From Salvator merianae (taxonomy: Eukaryota; Chordata; Lepidosauria; Squamata; Teiidae), in contig QVOM02000073.1 in the NCBI GenBank assembly GCA_003586115.2, forward strand, positions 47,840,825 through 47,904,824: a stretch of DNA of 64,000 nt, written 5' to 3'. Positions 10,741-23,295 of this stretch are shown here, piece after piece. Below the pieces are notes generated by a model. That model searched no databases and was not told where the DNA came from. It worked only from the letters and a program-made list of their open reading frames with translations. The position numbers were made by a program, and so were the translations under genes. Positions within the stretch are counted from its first letter, which is position 1, and every line of letters begins with the position of its first letter.

Positions 10741-11378
10741 ATGAATCTGAGGATGGATTGAGTCTGAGAATGGATTAAATTAACCGATCCCCCATGTGGA
10801 AACAAAGAACGGGGATGCACATTATCTGCCTCTGTGTCCTCACTGGTCAGTCCTCCAAATGACAAGAAAAATTAGTGGAAGTTAGCCATTTTTGGTCTGT
10901 TGGAGGATCAGCTAGCTGGGAATTATAAAGCTGCAAGGAAGATTCCTCCCTACAGGGGCATTCCTGCTAGGAGTGGCAGGCATGGCAAGGTGAATACTGT
11001 TTGCCTGCCATGACTTTCATGTCATTTCCTGGAGCACTTGCTCAAGGGAACACTTGAATGGGCTGCCGTGCAGATGCAGTGAACATGTCATTTTTGTGTG
11101 GATAGCCAGATCACAGGGAAAGGCATCACAATTACCATCCTATTGTGGTGTGGTAGATGACTTTGTCTCTAGCCAGTCAATGGGAAATGACTACTTGTTT
11201 CATTTTGAAGTTGCAAATATTGCCACTGAGATTTGAAAAAAACAGAGACACATCATATTTTAGAAGAGTTCTTTAGAGCAGGAGCATGTCAACTCAAAAG
11301 ATGGAAACAAGGTTAGGAATCTGAGATGAGTTACTTCAGGGATGGGACAAGGCTGTCCACAATGGGACAGCCTGTCCT
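10741..11378. other. No recognised feature
   Basis: No gene or repeat family was identified by eye. Confidence 0.5.
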
Positions 11379-11588
11379 GACCTGTCTGCACACCTCATTG
11401 GTCTGGTATACTACGCTAAGGATGCTGGTAGACCTTAATGTTGAAGTCTACTGGTAAATAGGATTAGTGTGCTGTTTTGGATACCCTAGCCCATTCTACA
11501 CTCCATTCTGTGCAGACAGAGCATGCTGGGAGTGAGTGGGGCCTCCTGTAATCCACATTCACATGCATCCCATGTGCAAAGAATCATG
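11379..11588. mobile_element. Diverged MITE fragment
   Basis: CCTGTCTGCACACCT at the left and CATGTGCAAAGAATC at the right form weak inverted ends. The interior (GGTCTGGTATACTA and CTACACTCCATTCTGTGCAGACAG) resembles the element at 15636 and the fragment at 23290. Confidence 0.4.
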
Positions 11589-12389
11589 GTATCTGTAAGA
11601 GTCCTAAATCAGAATAATAGTTTTGCTCACTGTTCCTACAACTTTATTTAGACATTTCCTCTCCAGTATTAGGGACATTACACTAAAATCACAACTAGTG
11701 ATAACCATTTCTTCTATGAATGCACCTAATAGCCAGCTGCACACAAACCTCTCCTTCCACTTTAGCTCTGCATTGAAATGAAATCCACTTCTACATCACA
11801 TCAGGAAGAAACACACAACAATAAAAATTGGTACGTGATACACCAAAACAGCTTACTGTGTCTAATGTGTGCAAATTAACTCTGCCTGTACCACTCCTCA
11901 TTGGAATTCCCTTCCCATTTGTGTTTCCATTGCTCCACACAACATGTTGCTCTCCACTGTATTACTCTTTTGCACTTCAGCACAAATGTGCAAAGCAATA
12001 CAATCATGTTATTTCCTAAACAGTGCTCCAGTGCAAATCAGCAACCAAGAACCAAAAGTGAGGAAACCATTCCATCTCCAGTTGCCTACCTCAGTGAGCT
12101 CGGATGCCTGTAACACAAATACTCTGTCTGTCAGAACACAGATTGCTGAAACAAAACGACAACTATATCACAGGAGAAGTTTAGTCAGACAGGAGGACCA
12201 TAGAATAGATCAAAGTAGCACTCCTGCACAACTTTATAAACTTCAAAACCCATTGCAGAAAAGAAGTTTGTGTTCCCTGAGAAACTACTGGCTGTGCCAT
12301 CTAAGGGAAGAAAGGAGAGAACAACCTGTAACTCTCCCCTTATATGTCCACATCCAGCCTCTACAAATGTGAAATGTGGGCCCAAAGCT
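11589..12389. other. No recognised gene
   Basis: An open frame of 167 codons at 11869-12369 on the plus strand has low-complexity composition and no recognised motif. It could be diverged 5' BovB, since a BovB RT end follows, but I cannot support that. Confidence 0.35.
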
Positions 12390-12700
12390 AGACAGCATTT
12401 TAACAAACAGAAATATCACCTTGCAAACATAGTCAAAGTTATGACCTTTCCAGTAGTAACATATGCTTGTGAGAGTTGGACCATACTGAAGGCTGACCAC
12501 CAAAGAATTCACATTTCTGAATGGTGGTGCTGGAGAAGACTCTTGAGTTCCTTGGACTTTAATGAGATCAAATAAGAATAATAATAGTAAAGGAAATCAA
12601 CCCTAATTGCTCACTAGAAGGACGAATACTGAAGTAGAAGCTCAAATATTTTGGCCACATAATGAAAAGACAGAATATTGCTGCTTTCCCTGGGAGAATA
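12390..12700 (+). mobile_element. RTE/BovB LINE, C-terminal RT fragment
   Basis: Translation gives TFPVVTYACESWTILKADHQR, then WWCWRRLLSSLDF, the well-known BovB/RTE segment downstream of the RT palm. The nucleotide text that follows (AAATCAACCCTAATTGCTCACTAGAAGGACGA and then CAAATATTTTGGCCACATAATGA in two pieces) also follows BovB. It is truncated on both sides. Confidence 0.8.
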
Positions 12701-13179
12701 AGCATTTTGCTGAAAATGTGGATTTCATGTTAAGTACTGTACATGGGATATGAGATTTCTTATTTTATTTTGATTTTGCCACAGCAGAAATCAAATTAAT
12801 GTACAGTAAAACTTGTGTGTAGCTAGGCTGTAATCTTCTGAAGCCATCTAGGTTGGTGGCCATCATTAGTTCTTGTAGTAAAGAACCCTATATATTAACC
12901 ACATTGCAATAAGCACATTTGTGAAAATGGGTACTGAATACTTTCAAATCCCTCCACATTTCTCTTCCTAACCAACCTCAGCCTCTATATTTTTGTGCTA
13001 CCCTTTATGTCCACTTGACCATCTTTGTCCCCCCAAACTTCTGTTTTTCCTTCTGGCAACCAACTCCAGCCATAGATATCTGTATTTCCCTTCCTCCCCC
13101 CCATCACTGGTCTCAAAACCTTCATGTTCTCTCTCTACTCCTACATCAAAACTTCAGTGTTTTCCCTTTTGCCTGCCAT
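12701..13179. other. No recognised feature
   Basis: AT-rich, then C/T-rich near 13030-13180. Nothing is assigned. Confidence 0.45.
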
Positions 13180-13600
13180 CCTTAAATTTTATCTTAAAGA
13201 AACCCATCACTCTTCAAGTTTGTATCCCATCCCAATCTCAAAGCTGGTTACAACAGTTAAAATAAATTTAAAACATTATTAATTAAAAACAATTTAAAAA
13301 AAACATACAATATTCAGAGAAGGAATACAAATATTAATTAAAAACTGAATATTAGAAATAAATAACAAAGGACTCAGAGGAAATGAATGTTTTATCCAGG
13401 TGCAGAAAACTATTTGTCATTGGTGCCTCACAAACCACAGAAACATTCCAAAGCCTGAGGGCCACCAACAAAAAGGCCCTCTCCAGTATTGCTACCCCAC
13501 AAACCTCTGAGGGTAATGACACTACAAGGATGACCTCCACACATAATCCACACATAATTGGGCAGTTCTCTATGGGGGAAGGTGTTCTTTCAGATATTTA
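13180..13600 (-). mobile_element. L2-clade LINE 3' end (antisense)
   Basis: The minus strand at about 13440-13530 encodes ERAFLLVALRLWN, matching the L2 C-terminal ERAFSVVAPRLWNSLP block. Below it lies an AAAAT-rich 3' UTR-like stretch with CAAAGCTGGTTACAACAG, the reverse complement of the LINE tail. It is 5'-truncated. Confidence 0.65.
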
Positions 13601-13971
13601 ACTGCATTGTAGCTATTTACTTGAGCATTTACCACCATTTACAGTTAAATTTAACATTTTTATATGGCTCAAGCTTCCATCCTAAAGACTTGTACAACAA
13701 GTGGCCATACACAGATGTCCATGTAACACGCAACTAAATTATGTACAGCTAATTAATTTTATCAATCATGAATCTTCATAGTTTAACTTCATTGAGTGAT
13801 TCTTGATTTTTAGTATATTAATAACGTGAAAAAAATCCTCCTTTTCCCCTTTCACTATACCATGCATAATTTTCTAGATTTCTATCATGTTTTCTTTATA
13901 TGCCTTATCTTCTTATAACCTTTTATCCTCTATATAGGAGGAAAATAATGTGAGCTACAATATCAATGAAG

Positions 13972-13972
<1 letters not shown>
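13601..13972. other. No recognised feature
   Basis: AT-rich unique-looking DNA. Confidence 0.5.

Positions 13973-14024
<52 letters not shown>
13973..14024 (+). repeat. (GATA)n microsatellite, about 13 units
   Basis: Uninterrupted GATA tetramer run. GATA microsatellites are common and often polymorphic in squamates. Confidence 0.98.
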
Positions 14025-14115
14025 CTGATTTGTACACTACCTTTCCAAAGTAAGATGCTAAGGTAGTTTGCAACAAAACCCAGTAAAATGCATTATTAAT
14101 TTAAACAGAAAAATA
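14025..14115 (-). mobile_element. LINE 3'-tail-like fragment (antisense)
   Basis: TTTGTACACTACCTTTCC followed by GGTAGTTTGCAACAAAA and an A-rich stretch has the layout of the antisense LINE tails at 13200 and 19403. The microsatellite beside it may derive from the tail. Confidence 0.35.
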
Positions 14116-14183
14116 TAAAAATACAAATTAAATACAGAAAAAGGTGAAAAGATGCTCATCTCATGAAAAACTCTAAACAGAAA

Positions 14184-14672
14184 CTCTTTCTGCAGGAGCC
14201 CCTAATCAGGATTAAGGGCCTGCGTAGTATGGTTCTAGGCCACATAGATCTTCACACATTAATACGGATCTATGGTGACCATGCCGTCTGTTGGAATACA
14301 CCAACTGCTTTCAATAGAACATAATCCCAATCAGGGAGGCCCTGAGTGGGATCACTGGTAGTCACATTTAATCATGATTACCAGGTGGACCAGCAGGCCC
14401 CAGTCCCGAACAAGGAGATGTGCCATGCAGAGGCATGCCTCTATGTTCAGGACTATAGGGGAGTGGTTTTGTCAGTGTGCCAAAATGCACCCAAAAATGC
14501 CACCCAGCATATGCTTCAAGGTCATGGTGATGCAGCATGGGTTGATCCAGATCAGTGCCATTGGTGCAAATGGCGTTTATCCCACCCTTGCCATCTTGTG
14601 GTTGGGATCAGTGGTCCAAGCTATTCCAGACCCACTGATCCCAACTTACAGCAGGTAAGTACAGAAAGAGCC
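14184..14672. mobile_element. Non-autonomous DNA transposon, GGGCCTTTC-TIR family
   Basis: The ends CTCTTTCTGCAGGAGCCC and GTACAGAAAGAGCC are inverted. The interior matches the 8990 element in the same orientation (shared TCTAGGCC, ATCACTGGTA, AGGCATGCCT and GATCCAGATCAGTGCCAT words). Confidence 0.65.
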
Positions 14673-15635
14673 AGAGCCTCTTGCTGTAGCTCAATTGCTC
14701 AGCCCAGTAGTTGTTAATATAGGCAGTAGCAGGTTACCTGAAGAGGGGAAGAGACAAGTCAAGGAGGAATGTCAAGAAAGGAATGTCCCCTTCATTTACC
14801 CTACTGCTGTCAGAGAGAGAGAGAGAGGTGACAGGGACAAATTATTGGGGATTACCTGGGGTTAAATTGCTCTGAGTGGAAACTTCCAAGCTGTTGACCT
14901 TTTATTTTGCACCTTCAAGGCTTTGGGTGCCAGGAGGTGATGGCTGTGTAAACAATGCACCTCATGTCTCTGGGGCGGGGCCACAGACTCTCAGCTCTTA
15001 GATGGCCCTTTTCCCAGGCATTTGGATGCTGCCACAATCTAACAATAGGTAATTCACTGTTATATGCCATTATTTCAGTTAGGAATGCTGTCAGTATGCA
15101 GCTATATACATGAACTTGACAGAGCACCCAGTGTTCTAAAAGAAAAAGTCAAGAAATCCTCAAGGGCAAAAAAAGTGTCACTAATGCCAACTTAAATCCA
15201 ATGAATGATAACTCCATTGGGATAACAGGAGGCATCCATCATCTGTGCGTACTTGCTTAATATCCTCCATTTTGGAATATTTTTGCCGTCAGTCAATTGC
15301 CATATGAAGCTAGGAAGATGAACAGAATGATCCTTTGCAGGCTAATGCTATGGACCATTGAAAACACTCTTGAACAAGAGTGTTTAAGAAGCATATAAGC
15401 CTGACAATTTATCACCTGTTTATATGTATGAATGATTTGGCTCATGGTTTGAATTAAAAATAGCAGTAACAAAAAAAATCTTCCCAGAATATATTCAGGG
15501 GTTGCAGTAATCCAGATATAGAATCTGAGCAGAAAAGACCAATAGGAATTATCAAGAAGTTAATGTCAATTCACTGTGTGGTAAGACTGGAACACTGGCA
15601 GTGTTTTGTTTTTATGGAAAAACAAAGGAAAGTCA
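14673..15635. other. No recognised gene; short GA run
   Basis: A (GA)n tract lies at about 14812-14826. Nothing else is recognised. Confidence 0.5.
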
Positions 15636-15998
15636 GGATGCTTTCACATGGCATGTGCTGTCCCACAGCATGCTAGCTTTGAAGGCCAGGAAATTTAATT
15701 CCTGACCTTTGAAGTTTCTGTGGGGATCTTTTCAGCAGTGTACCCCTTCCAGTGCTATTTCTAGCTCCGTTTTCTAGAGTGCCACCAAAAACTGTCCTCC
15801 TTTCTACTCCTTCCTATGGAGATTTGCCCTGGGCTGCTGACAGACCTCGTTAATGAGGTCTTCCAGTCAACGTGCTCAGACACCATTTTGGGCACCCTAG
15901 CCCAGTTTATGTTCCATCCTCTGCAGACTGAACATGCTAAGAGGGGATTGAGCCTTCCTTATCTCACATCAATGTGTAGAAGGAAGTCTCCTAGAACC
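15636..15998. mobile_element. Diverged MITE
   Basis: It begins near GGATGCTTTCACATGG and ends near AATGTGTAGAAGGAAGTC. The interior GAAGGCCAGGAAATTTAATTC segment parallels the element at 2449, and the CCATCCTCTGCAGACTGAACATGC part parallels the 11379 fragment. Boundaries are approximate. Confidence 0.45.
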
Positions 15999-18349
15999 TT
16001 TCCTGGCATGAGACAATGCCCTGTGTGGAACAGATCTAACTAATGGCATTATATACAATACACAATTACGTACAATGTGGTAGAAGAGGGAAAGATGTTT
16101 GTTTTTCCTCTTATAAAGTGCCAGAATAATGGTTTCTCCTGTGAAGCTGGATGCTGAAAAACAAATAAGCACAGCGCAGAGCAAAGCTTATGGAGTTCCA
16201 TAAAGAAGTAGAGATGGCTACCAGTCTGGATGATTTTCAAGGGTGATTAAACAGATTCATGAAGTGTTATCAGGTCAGTGGCTGCTAATCATAATGCCTA
16301 TGTGTTTCCTCCAACATTGAAGAAGGTATCAATCTAAAAAAGCAGCTTCTAGTGATTATGAGTTAGGAGAGCACTATTGCACTCATGTGCTACTTGGGGC
16401 TTCTTTCAGACATCTCATGAGTCACAAGAACAGCAGTGTTCAAGATCAAGTGTATCATTGAACTAATCTGGTAGACACTTCTTATTCTTAAGAGTACCAC
16501 CTGCTTCACCTACTTCTACTGTCCTCCATCAGTTGGAAAGTGTTTATAGGGTCCCTGCTTCTGTTCATATAATCCCTCTGTACAATGCAGAACTCTTGAT
16601 TTTCCAGGGTTGTAGGTCATTTGGTGGCACAAAGTTACACTACATGTTGTTCAGTGGAATTACAAGGCACTATAATCATCCTTTGTCTCTCTGTACTTGT
16701 GGTTACATGGTTAATCCCAGCATCAAATAAATCTTATGTTACGTTACGTTTTTTAAATGTCCTGTTCAGATGGTGTCTCACCAAATATTTATATCTAAAG
16801 ATGCATCCAAATGGTCTAAAAAGTCCACTTCTTTAACACCTTTGCAGCATGATTGGCAAATTTGCTTGCATTCTATTAGTTTACAGGCCACTCTAGAGAC
16901 ACAGAAGACACCCTCAGAGTCATTCTAGCCATAGGGTGGGGTAAAGTACTACAAGGATGAATTGGACAAATTTGCCACTAAGTAGAGGGATAGAGGAGAG
17001 GCAAATTAGTGAGCCAATTTCTATCCATGCCAGATTTGCATCAGATTGAAAGTGGCAAACTTCCAGGATCATTTCAGGTCCATTGGGAAAACTGCATCGT
17101 TGGAAACCTCGCAACTCTGGTACTTTCATTCTACAGTTGCAAGGATTTTGGAGATCGAGATCTGCCACAAGATGCTGGCCATATGACTGGCATGCCTCAA
17201 ATTCTAAACTTCCTGCTCATGTGATGGTCATTCTTGTGGCTGTGGATGCTTCTTAAAAGTAAGTTCTGACATTTGAACTGGTATCAGCAGTATTTGTGTG
17301 GATTTTTGTTTCCTCCTGCCAACAAATAAAGTAAGTTGTGAGTTGGGTCTATTTTATGCATAAGTTAGTACAATCAGTTCTTATTATTTGCTAGGGTTCT
17401 GTTCTGGGAAAATCTCATTCATATGAATACTTCAACGATCACAATTACATCACCATAACTTCCCCAAAAAACATGGGAAAGTACCAGTATCCAACCTATG
17501 CACATGTGAGTTAAACAGGTCAGTAATACCTACATTCTATCTAATTTGGCATTCCTAGATATCAAAAACTCTTGGTTTTCAAAACCTCAGATAATGTGAG
17601 ACAACTATACATACAAAACACAGGCTTATATGATCTTAACTAAAGATGAAAAGTGTATTAGGATCATAATTCAACTGTGGTTTTGCTGTTATTCCTATGT
17701 GTCACTTCCCGTTTCATCACTTCCTTCTTCCAGGGTACTTTCAAGACCTAGCATATCCTGGGACTAGAAAGGCTTATGTTGCTAGCCTCGTGTCAAAAAT
17801 CTCACAAAACCTCATGAAATTTCACTCAGGGGTGGAGACAAACCTGTGTTGTTCATTAAGCTAGGAGAGGAAGTTTTAAAAGACTACTGCCAATTTGATA
17901 AAAGTGAGAAAGGGGAAAGGGTTGAAATCCCCAAAGAAGACAAGGAGTCCTAGTTCTACTTCATTCCTTGAAGAACTCCATTCCATATTGATAGGAACAC
18001 AAGAGAGAGTGAGAAGTCCCTGTGAGCATCTAAGTACAAAATATTTGCTAGGTGAATCAGGGTTTCTGCTCATTTTTCTTTAGACTGAAGGATCTGAAAA
18101 AGAATGTCATTGAAGGAAGAATGTGAAATTCTGCTGATTCAAACAGCCTTCCAGTTATCAGGAAGACCAATCTGAGTTAAACTTTGTGCAGTTGGAGATC
18201 TTTTGTTTTCTACAACTGACCTAATTTTGTTTGTTGTGACTTTTGTTCTCTTTTTCTTGTTTTATTTTTAATTAATTCGTGAAATTTTGCTGCTGCTTTT
18301 TGGGGAGTGGGTTGAAGTCCCACCTTCAAGTGACATACAGTATTTTTGA
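15999..18349. other. No recognised feature in 2.3 kb
   Basis: No exon with flanking splice signals, tandem array or familiar repeat was identified. TACGTTACGTT near 16740 is a minor direct repeat. Confidence 0.45.
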
Positions 18350-18714
18350 TGGTCTGATGTGCCACAACAAACCAACCTAAGCACCATGCTAGCTGGCTTG
18401 GGGTGGTTCGTTGAAGTGAACAGAAACCCCATTGAGCCCCCTCCCCAGCAAGTTTAGGCCTGGCTTGTCTGGCTCACTTCTGTAAGGGGACTTACAATAG
18501 CACTTTATGCCTGCTCTCTATAAAGGCCCTTGTGTGGTCACAAAAGCAGCTGTAGAAGGCAGGTGCTACTGCCTAGTACAAGGTCTCATCAGGTTGGATC
18601 AATGAGCTCTGTGAGTTTTGACTCACCTTCAAGACAAGCTGAAAATTCATAGCCCAAATCAGTTCATGAGCAAATAGGGCTGGCTTATGTTGAACTGGTT
18701 CACCATACCTCTAC
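18350..18714. mobile_element. Possible diverged hAT-type MITE
   Basis: GATGTGCCACAACAAACC at the left and GTTCACCATACCTCTA at the right look like worn TAGAGGTRTGC-type hAT ends. The interior has the same TTGAACTGGTTC vocabulary as the two hAT MITEs with clean duplications. No target duplication is visible. Confidence 0.35.
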
Positions 18715-19400
18715 TGAGTTCCATCCTAACTAGTTTTTCAAAGGAAAGGTATTTTGTTCTTCCTGCGAATCATGAACATTCTGACCTTTGTTGCATTCCT
18801 TGAATACCTGCTTGGAGGAGACTTGTCTACAAAGACCTGGTGGTAGTTATACCAGTGCTGATAGCCACTCTCAAGGACACTAGCCAAAATTGGGACAGCA
18901 CACATCTGGTCACTACATGTGTATGTATGGTGAAAAGAAAAAAAAGTCATAATTTGTACAATTTATGCAATAAAAGAAAAAGTATGCACTATTCTCTCCT
19001 ATTACACAAGGATTGGCACCTCTCCAGGTGTAAATATATCAGTCATGTCTCATAATACTAAATTCCAGGTAAGATAGACTGACATCACTGAAACAAAATA
19101 TAGCTTATATTGTCAGAAAATGATAAGTCTAAGGTTAAACTCTTAGCCAATACAAGAGGTTCCCCCATTGGAATCATCCTTCACACTGAAGAATTTTCCA
19201 ACAAAAATAAGACAATCCTGTGCTGCATGCTTCCTGCAAAATTTCCTTCTTTTAAGTCCCCCCATTATTACATCTTCAGACATGTAATAATGTTTTGTTA
19301 TTTCTACCCTACTATCTAAAAGCATATTTGATTTTAAATAAAGGAATAGCATTATTCATGCTAGAAAAGTAACATAAACAAACATTCTCATATTCATGTG
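18715..19400. other. No recognised feature
   Basis: Nothing supported. Confidence 0.5.
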
Positions 19401-19520
19401 TTCATATGTTTCTAACTTTCCCTATCCTGTATGTCTCAAAGTGGATTACATCACAAAATAACAACAAAATGTATACAATTAAAAATTGAAAACATAATTC
19501 AAAATTCCAATTTTAGTACA
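19401..19520 (-). mobile_element. LINE 3'-tail-like fragment (antisense)
   Basis: CCTATCCTGTATGTCTCAAAG, then GTGGATTACATCACAAAATAAC and an A-rich tract, follows the antisense LINE tail layout seen elsewhere in the window. Confidence 0.4.
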
Positions 19521-20167
19521 ATCCCAAAAGCAAATGAACATAAAAATAAACATGCCCAAAACATAAAATGCAAATAGTCCCCGCACAAAGGGCTCTGCCT
19601 TTCAGTGGGATCAGGCCAAGCATCCTTAGCTCAGGCCGGTGTCTTACAGTAGATATCTTACCTGCATAAAAATGGAGATGAAGAGAGGCAGAGGCTCAGG
19701 TGGGGCAAAAAAAAGCAATCTCCAGATGGATGCAGTTGAGGGCTAGCACCAAAACTAAGAAGTACAGATGGTGTCATTAGACATGAGGTATAAACTAATC
19801 ATAGCTTTATCTATAGTGACAAAAGAAATAGACTTTCAGCAGTTAGTGCAAAGTAAACTCCCCAAGTTGCCAACATAAATATAAAATATAGCTGTTGTTT
19901 CTGGTTTTAATTTTAACTTGGTGCTGTCAGATTAAGCACGTAGCTTAGGTGTTAAAAGCACAGGGAAAGGATGTGGGTCAATTAAAAATGTATGTGAATG
20001 ACTCAAAACTTGTATTTTAAAGGGGGGGAAAAAAAGAAGGCAATGAAAATTACAATGGAAAATTACCAGTGTAACCCTGTACATTTACTCAGAAGTTAAC
20101 TCATTTATGCTTAATAGTATTTGTTTTAATTAAACATGCTTAGTGGGTGTCAGCTAGTTCCAGATGG
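19521..20167. other. No recognised feature
   Basis: Nothing supported. A C-rich to A-rich patch near 20020 is low-complexity. Confidence 0.5.
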
Positions 20168-20175
20168 TTCTGTCT

Positions 20176-21119
20176 TAGGGGTGTGCACGAAGCTTCGTAC
20201 CACCCGAATTTCGATCGAATTTCGTGATTTCATTCCCTTCGCATCGAATGCGAAGGGCAACAGAAATCACGAAATCGAATTGCGAAGGTCCCTCAATTTT
20301 CGATGCATTTCGGGACCTTCGCAATTTGCCGCTGTCTCATCCCCCTAGGCTGACAGCGCGCGCGCTGACAGCCTAGGGTGAATCAGGCAGGCAGCGAGCG
20401 GAAGAGGAGAAAACTCAAGTTGATTTTTCTTCTCTTCCGCTTGCCGTCTCATCCCCCTAGGCTGTCAGCACATGTGGGAGACGAAAGAAATCAACAGGAA
20501 GGAAGGGAGGGATTCCCTTCCCGGTGATTTCTCTGCTCTCCCGCCAGCTCTCTGATTTACCCCACTCTGTCAGCGCACACGCTGACAAGAGTAGGGTGAA
20601 TCAGACAGCCGGCGGGAGACGAGAGAAATCAACAGGAAGGAAGGGAGAGATTCCCTTCCCGGTGATTTCTCTCGCCTCCTGCCGGCTCTCTGATTTACCC
20701 TACTCTGTCAGCGCGCACGCTGACAAGAGTAGGGTGAATCAGACAGCCGGCGGGAGACGAGAGAAATCAACAGGAAGGAAGGGAGAGATTCCCTTTCCGG
20801 TGATTTCTCTCGTCTCCTGCCGGCTCTCTGATTTACCCTACTCTGTCAGCGCGCGTGCTGACAGAGTAGGGTGAATCAGGGAGCCAGCAGCGAGCGGAAG
20901 AGGAGAAAAACTCAATGTGAAAAAAAGACCTTCGCCGCGAAGGTCTTTCCTTCGCGTTGAGTTTTCTCCGTTTCCGATGGGTCCTGTCGCTGCGAAGATT
21001 TTCGCATCGGAAACGAAAAGCGCCCTTTTCACGCCTCTCGTTTTCGAGCGAAAACGAAGCCCCGGTGCTTCGCAGGGCTGCGAAGCAAAGAAGGGAAATT
21101 GCCTTCGTGCACATCCCTA
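20176..21119. mobile_element. 944-bp hAT transposon derivative, well preserved
   Basis: The ends TAGGGGTGTGCACGAAG and CTTCGTGCACATCCCTA are near-perfect inverted repeats. TTCTGTCT flanks the element exactly on both sides (20168-20175 and 21120-21127), the 8-bp hAT signature. The interior is CpG-rich and unusually palindromic: subterminal TTCGATCGAATTTCG and TTCGCATCGAATGCGAAG, then a 138-bp repeat array. No transposase frame is present, so it is non-autonomous. The sharp ends and retained CpGs suggest recent insertion. Confidence 0.93.
20523..20890 (+). repeat. 138-bp tandem array inside the hAT element
   Basis: Unit starts (GGTGATTTCTCT) lie at 20523, 20661 and 20799, exactly 138 bases apart, with partial copies on either side. 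Each unit holds two hairpins. One is GATTTACCC...CTGTCAGCG / CGCTGACA...GGGTGAATC. The other is GAGAAATCA...TGATTTCTC. Copies differ at only a few positions, so the array is young or homogenised. Confidence 0.92.
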
Positions 21120-21127
21120 TTCTGTCT

Positions 21128-22284
21128 GCATTGATAGGCATCCGCTGCCACTATTGAGTAATATGAGGAATGCAAAGACCAATCAAACTGCACAGACACA
21201 GAGCAAGGCTATTCATTTCCTACATTCTTTTCCCATGATGCTTTGAGAGAGCAAAAGCAGATTAGCATTAATATTATCATTAATGATGCAGAACCCAGTG
21301 ATCAGGTTATTAACTGAGACATTATATTCTATGCACACAAACTGATAACTGGTCTGGTTGCCTTGGTACCAATTTGTTTCCTGGCTAAATTTAAATTGTT
21401 TGTTTTCATTTATAAAGTTTACGGGGCTCCAAAAGCAAATACTTCAAGGATAATTGATTTTCATACAAGCCTATGCAGAATGTTTAATCTAGATCAGAGA
21501 TTTTGTCTATCTGCACTTGTTTAGTGGCAAATGAGAGCACATGCATTCCTGTAACTGACCATTTTTCTTCAAAGTCCATGTATTGTTATTGTTATTATTA
21601 CTACTAGTAGTTAGATTTTAATGAGCTTTCCATCAGAAACCTCTCTTGCAGTGCTGACTATTATGTTATTGACATGTTTGATTTTTTTGTTTAAAGATCT
21701 AAAGTTAAATGTGTAGGTCAGATCTCACAATTATTTCTTCCGTTTATAATAGAAGGGAGACTTGTGTGTAGAGGATCTCCTTTAGCAAGGATACTGAATT
21801 CCAGGCCATTTGTTTTGTAAAATTGCCATGAACTGTAACTTCCAAAAATGCTTTTAAAAATAGCAACAGTAATCAAGATTGCTTTATATACTGAAGCACT
21901 ACGATTGTCAAGTCCTGCATTTTGTGCCGTTGTTAAACAGTGATTGTTTTCGACATTTGGCACTGGAAGTAGCAAAAATTCTTTTTATCAAAAACGTTAA
22001 AGCAAACCAGAATCCCTGATCTGCTTTGATGTGTAATAACAACGGGCGGCCAAGCATGACAGCATCTGGAACCTACACAGTCCTGGCAAGGGCCCCAAAC
22101 CACAGTTAATTTAGTGAGTTGACTCTAGGGAATCAGAGAATCATCACTTTCAGAATTTTAGGGTCAGTGAAGTTTGATATTTGTCAGCTTGTCAACTCAG
22201 AACCGCTTCCGTTACACGTATCTCTAGTTTAGAGTTATGGATTTTGTTTTTGTTTTTAACTTTCTGGTAACTTAGAGAAGTTAC
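21128..22284. other. No recognised feature
   Basis: AT-rich DNA without a supported feature. Confidence 0.5.
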
Positions 22285-22373
22285 CAGAAGACAGTGGAAG
22301 ACAGATAGAACTGAAGTCCTCTGCCCATGGGGTCATGAAGAGTTGCACATGACTAAATGACTAAACAACAACA
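22285..22373 (+). mobile_element. RTE/BovB LINE 3' end
   Basis: GCAGTGGAAGAC-like text, then CCATGGGGTCATGAAGAG, then CATGACTAAATGACTAAACA ending in ACAACA, is the diagnostic BovB 3' terminus. It is 5'-truncated to under 100 bases. Confidence 0.85.
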
Positions 22374-22861
22374 TAGAGAAGGGACAATCAGTCAGGATAA
22401 TCAGATGGCAGAACATAAGACATTGTCTGAGCTGAATAGTTTGTCAAGAAAACTGTCCGTGTAGTCAAGATGACCGTGCCTTGAGGGCAACTTTATCTAT
22501 ACTCATTTCAACTGTAACTTGCTGTAGATGAGCCTGTTCTCATATTTCAAAAAATCAAAAATAATCTCCTTAGCTTTTTGGATCCATCACTGCAAAATTA
22601 CTATGCTCAGGCCTCAAACATTCAGCTTATGATGACTATTGTGCTGTAATAAATTTAATAAAATTCTTACTTAGTACTGCAATGCATTATCTTTGATCAT
22701 AACTTTAACCCTGAGTGCACCAGTTGAGACAGGGCAGCTTGTATCCTCCTTCACCAGCCTTATTCTTTGCAAGTTGTGTCCTTACTTTCAAGTTCAGACT
22801 ATGGCAAGGTGTGGTCTGGAACAGCGTTGTCTGGGGCTGGGCTTCAAGGGGTCTAAAGAAC
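22374..22861. other. No recognised feature
   Basis: Nothing supported. Confidence 0.5.
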
Positions 22862-22864
22862 TAA

Positions 22865-23295
22865 GGCCCCATTTAGACAAGGGGAATATAGCTCCAATAT
22901 GGTGCCACTATGATAAGATTGCCACACATCTATGGCAACCCCACCATATCTACACTGTATCCCCCCAAAAGGTGTGATACCCTAGGGAAAACCCAACTCT
23001 GATGGTGGGTTTTCCCAAAATAATGCTATCATTTAGCTTTTAGATGGAGCTGCTATTGTTGTTATGGTCACCAGGCATGTACATGGACTGAAAAAGATGG
23101 TTGTGCATGTGCAGTGGTCACAATCATGCACTTCTGTGCATTTCACACCAGCAAAATAACCCAAATGTTCATGTCACCAAAAATCACACAGACAGTGTGG
23201 TCCCCTATGCTGTCTAGCCAACGGGCAATCATTGTGGAGGGGCTTTTCTACAGAATATCACCTGTTGACTCTATATTCAGCTGGCATCTGGAGCC
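22865..23295 (+). mobile_element. MITE, GGCYCC-TIR family (copy 1)
   Basis: It starts GGCCCCATTTAGACAAGG preceded by TAA and ends GGCTGGCATCTGGAGCC; the ends are imperfect inverted repeats. The interior GCCACTATGATAAGATTGCC, ACCCCACCATATCTACACTG and GGGTTTTCCCAAAAT blocks recur in the copies at 38117, 42809 and 52319. Confidence 0.65.

Noticed and set aside
11869..12372. 167-codon plus-strand open frame
   Set aside because: No conserved motif was found, and it lies just upstream of a BovB fragment. It is more likely decayed repeat or chance than a gene.
14690..14710. GCTGTAGCTCAATTGCTCAG resembling a tRNA box A
   Set aside because: No box B or cloverleaf follows, so it is not called as a tRNA or SINE.
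20524..20874. 116-codon frame with repeated HADKSRVNQTAGGRR words
   Set aside because: The amino-acid repeat is only the translation of the 138-bp tandem array inside a hAT element.
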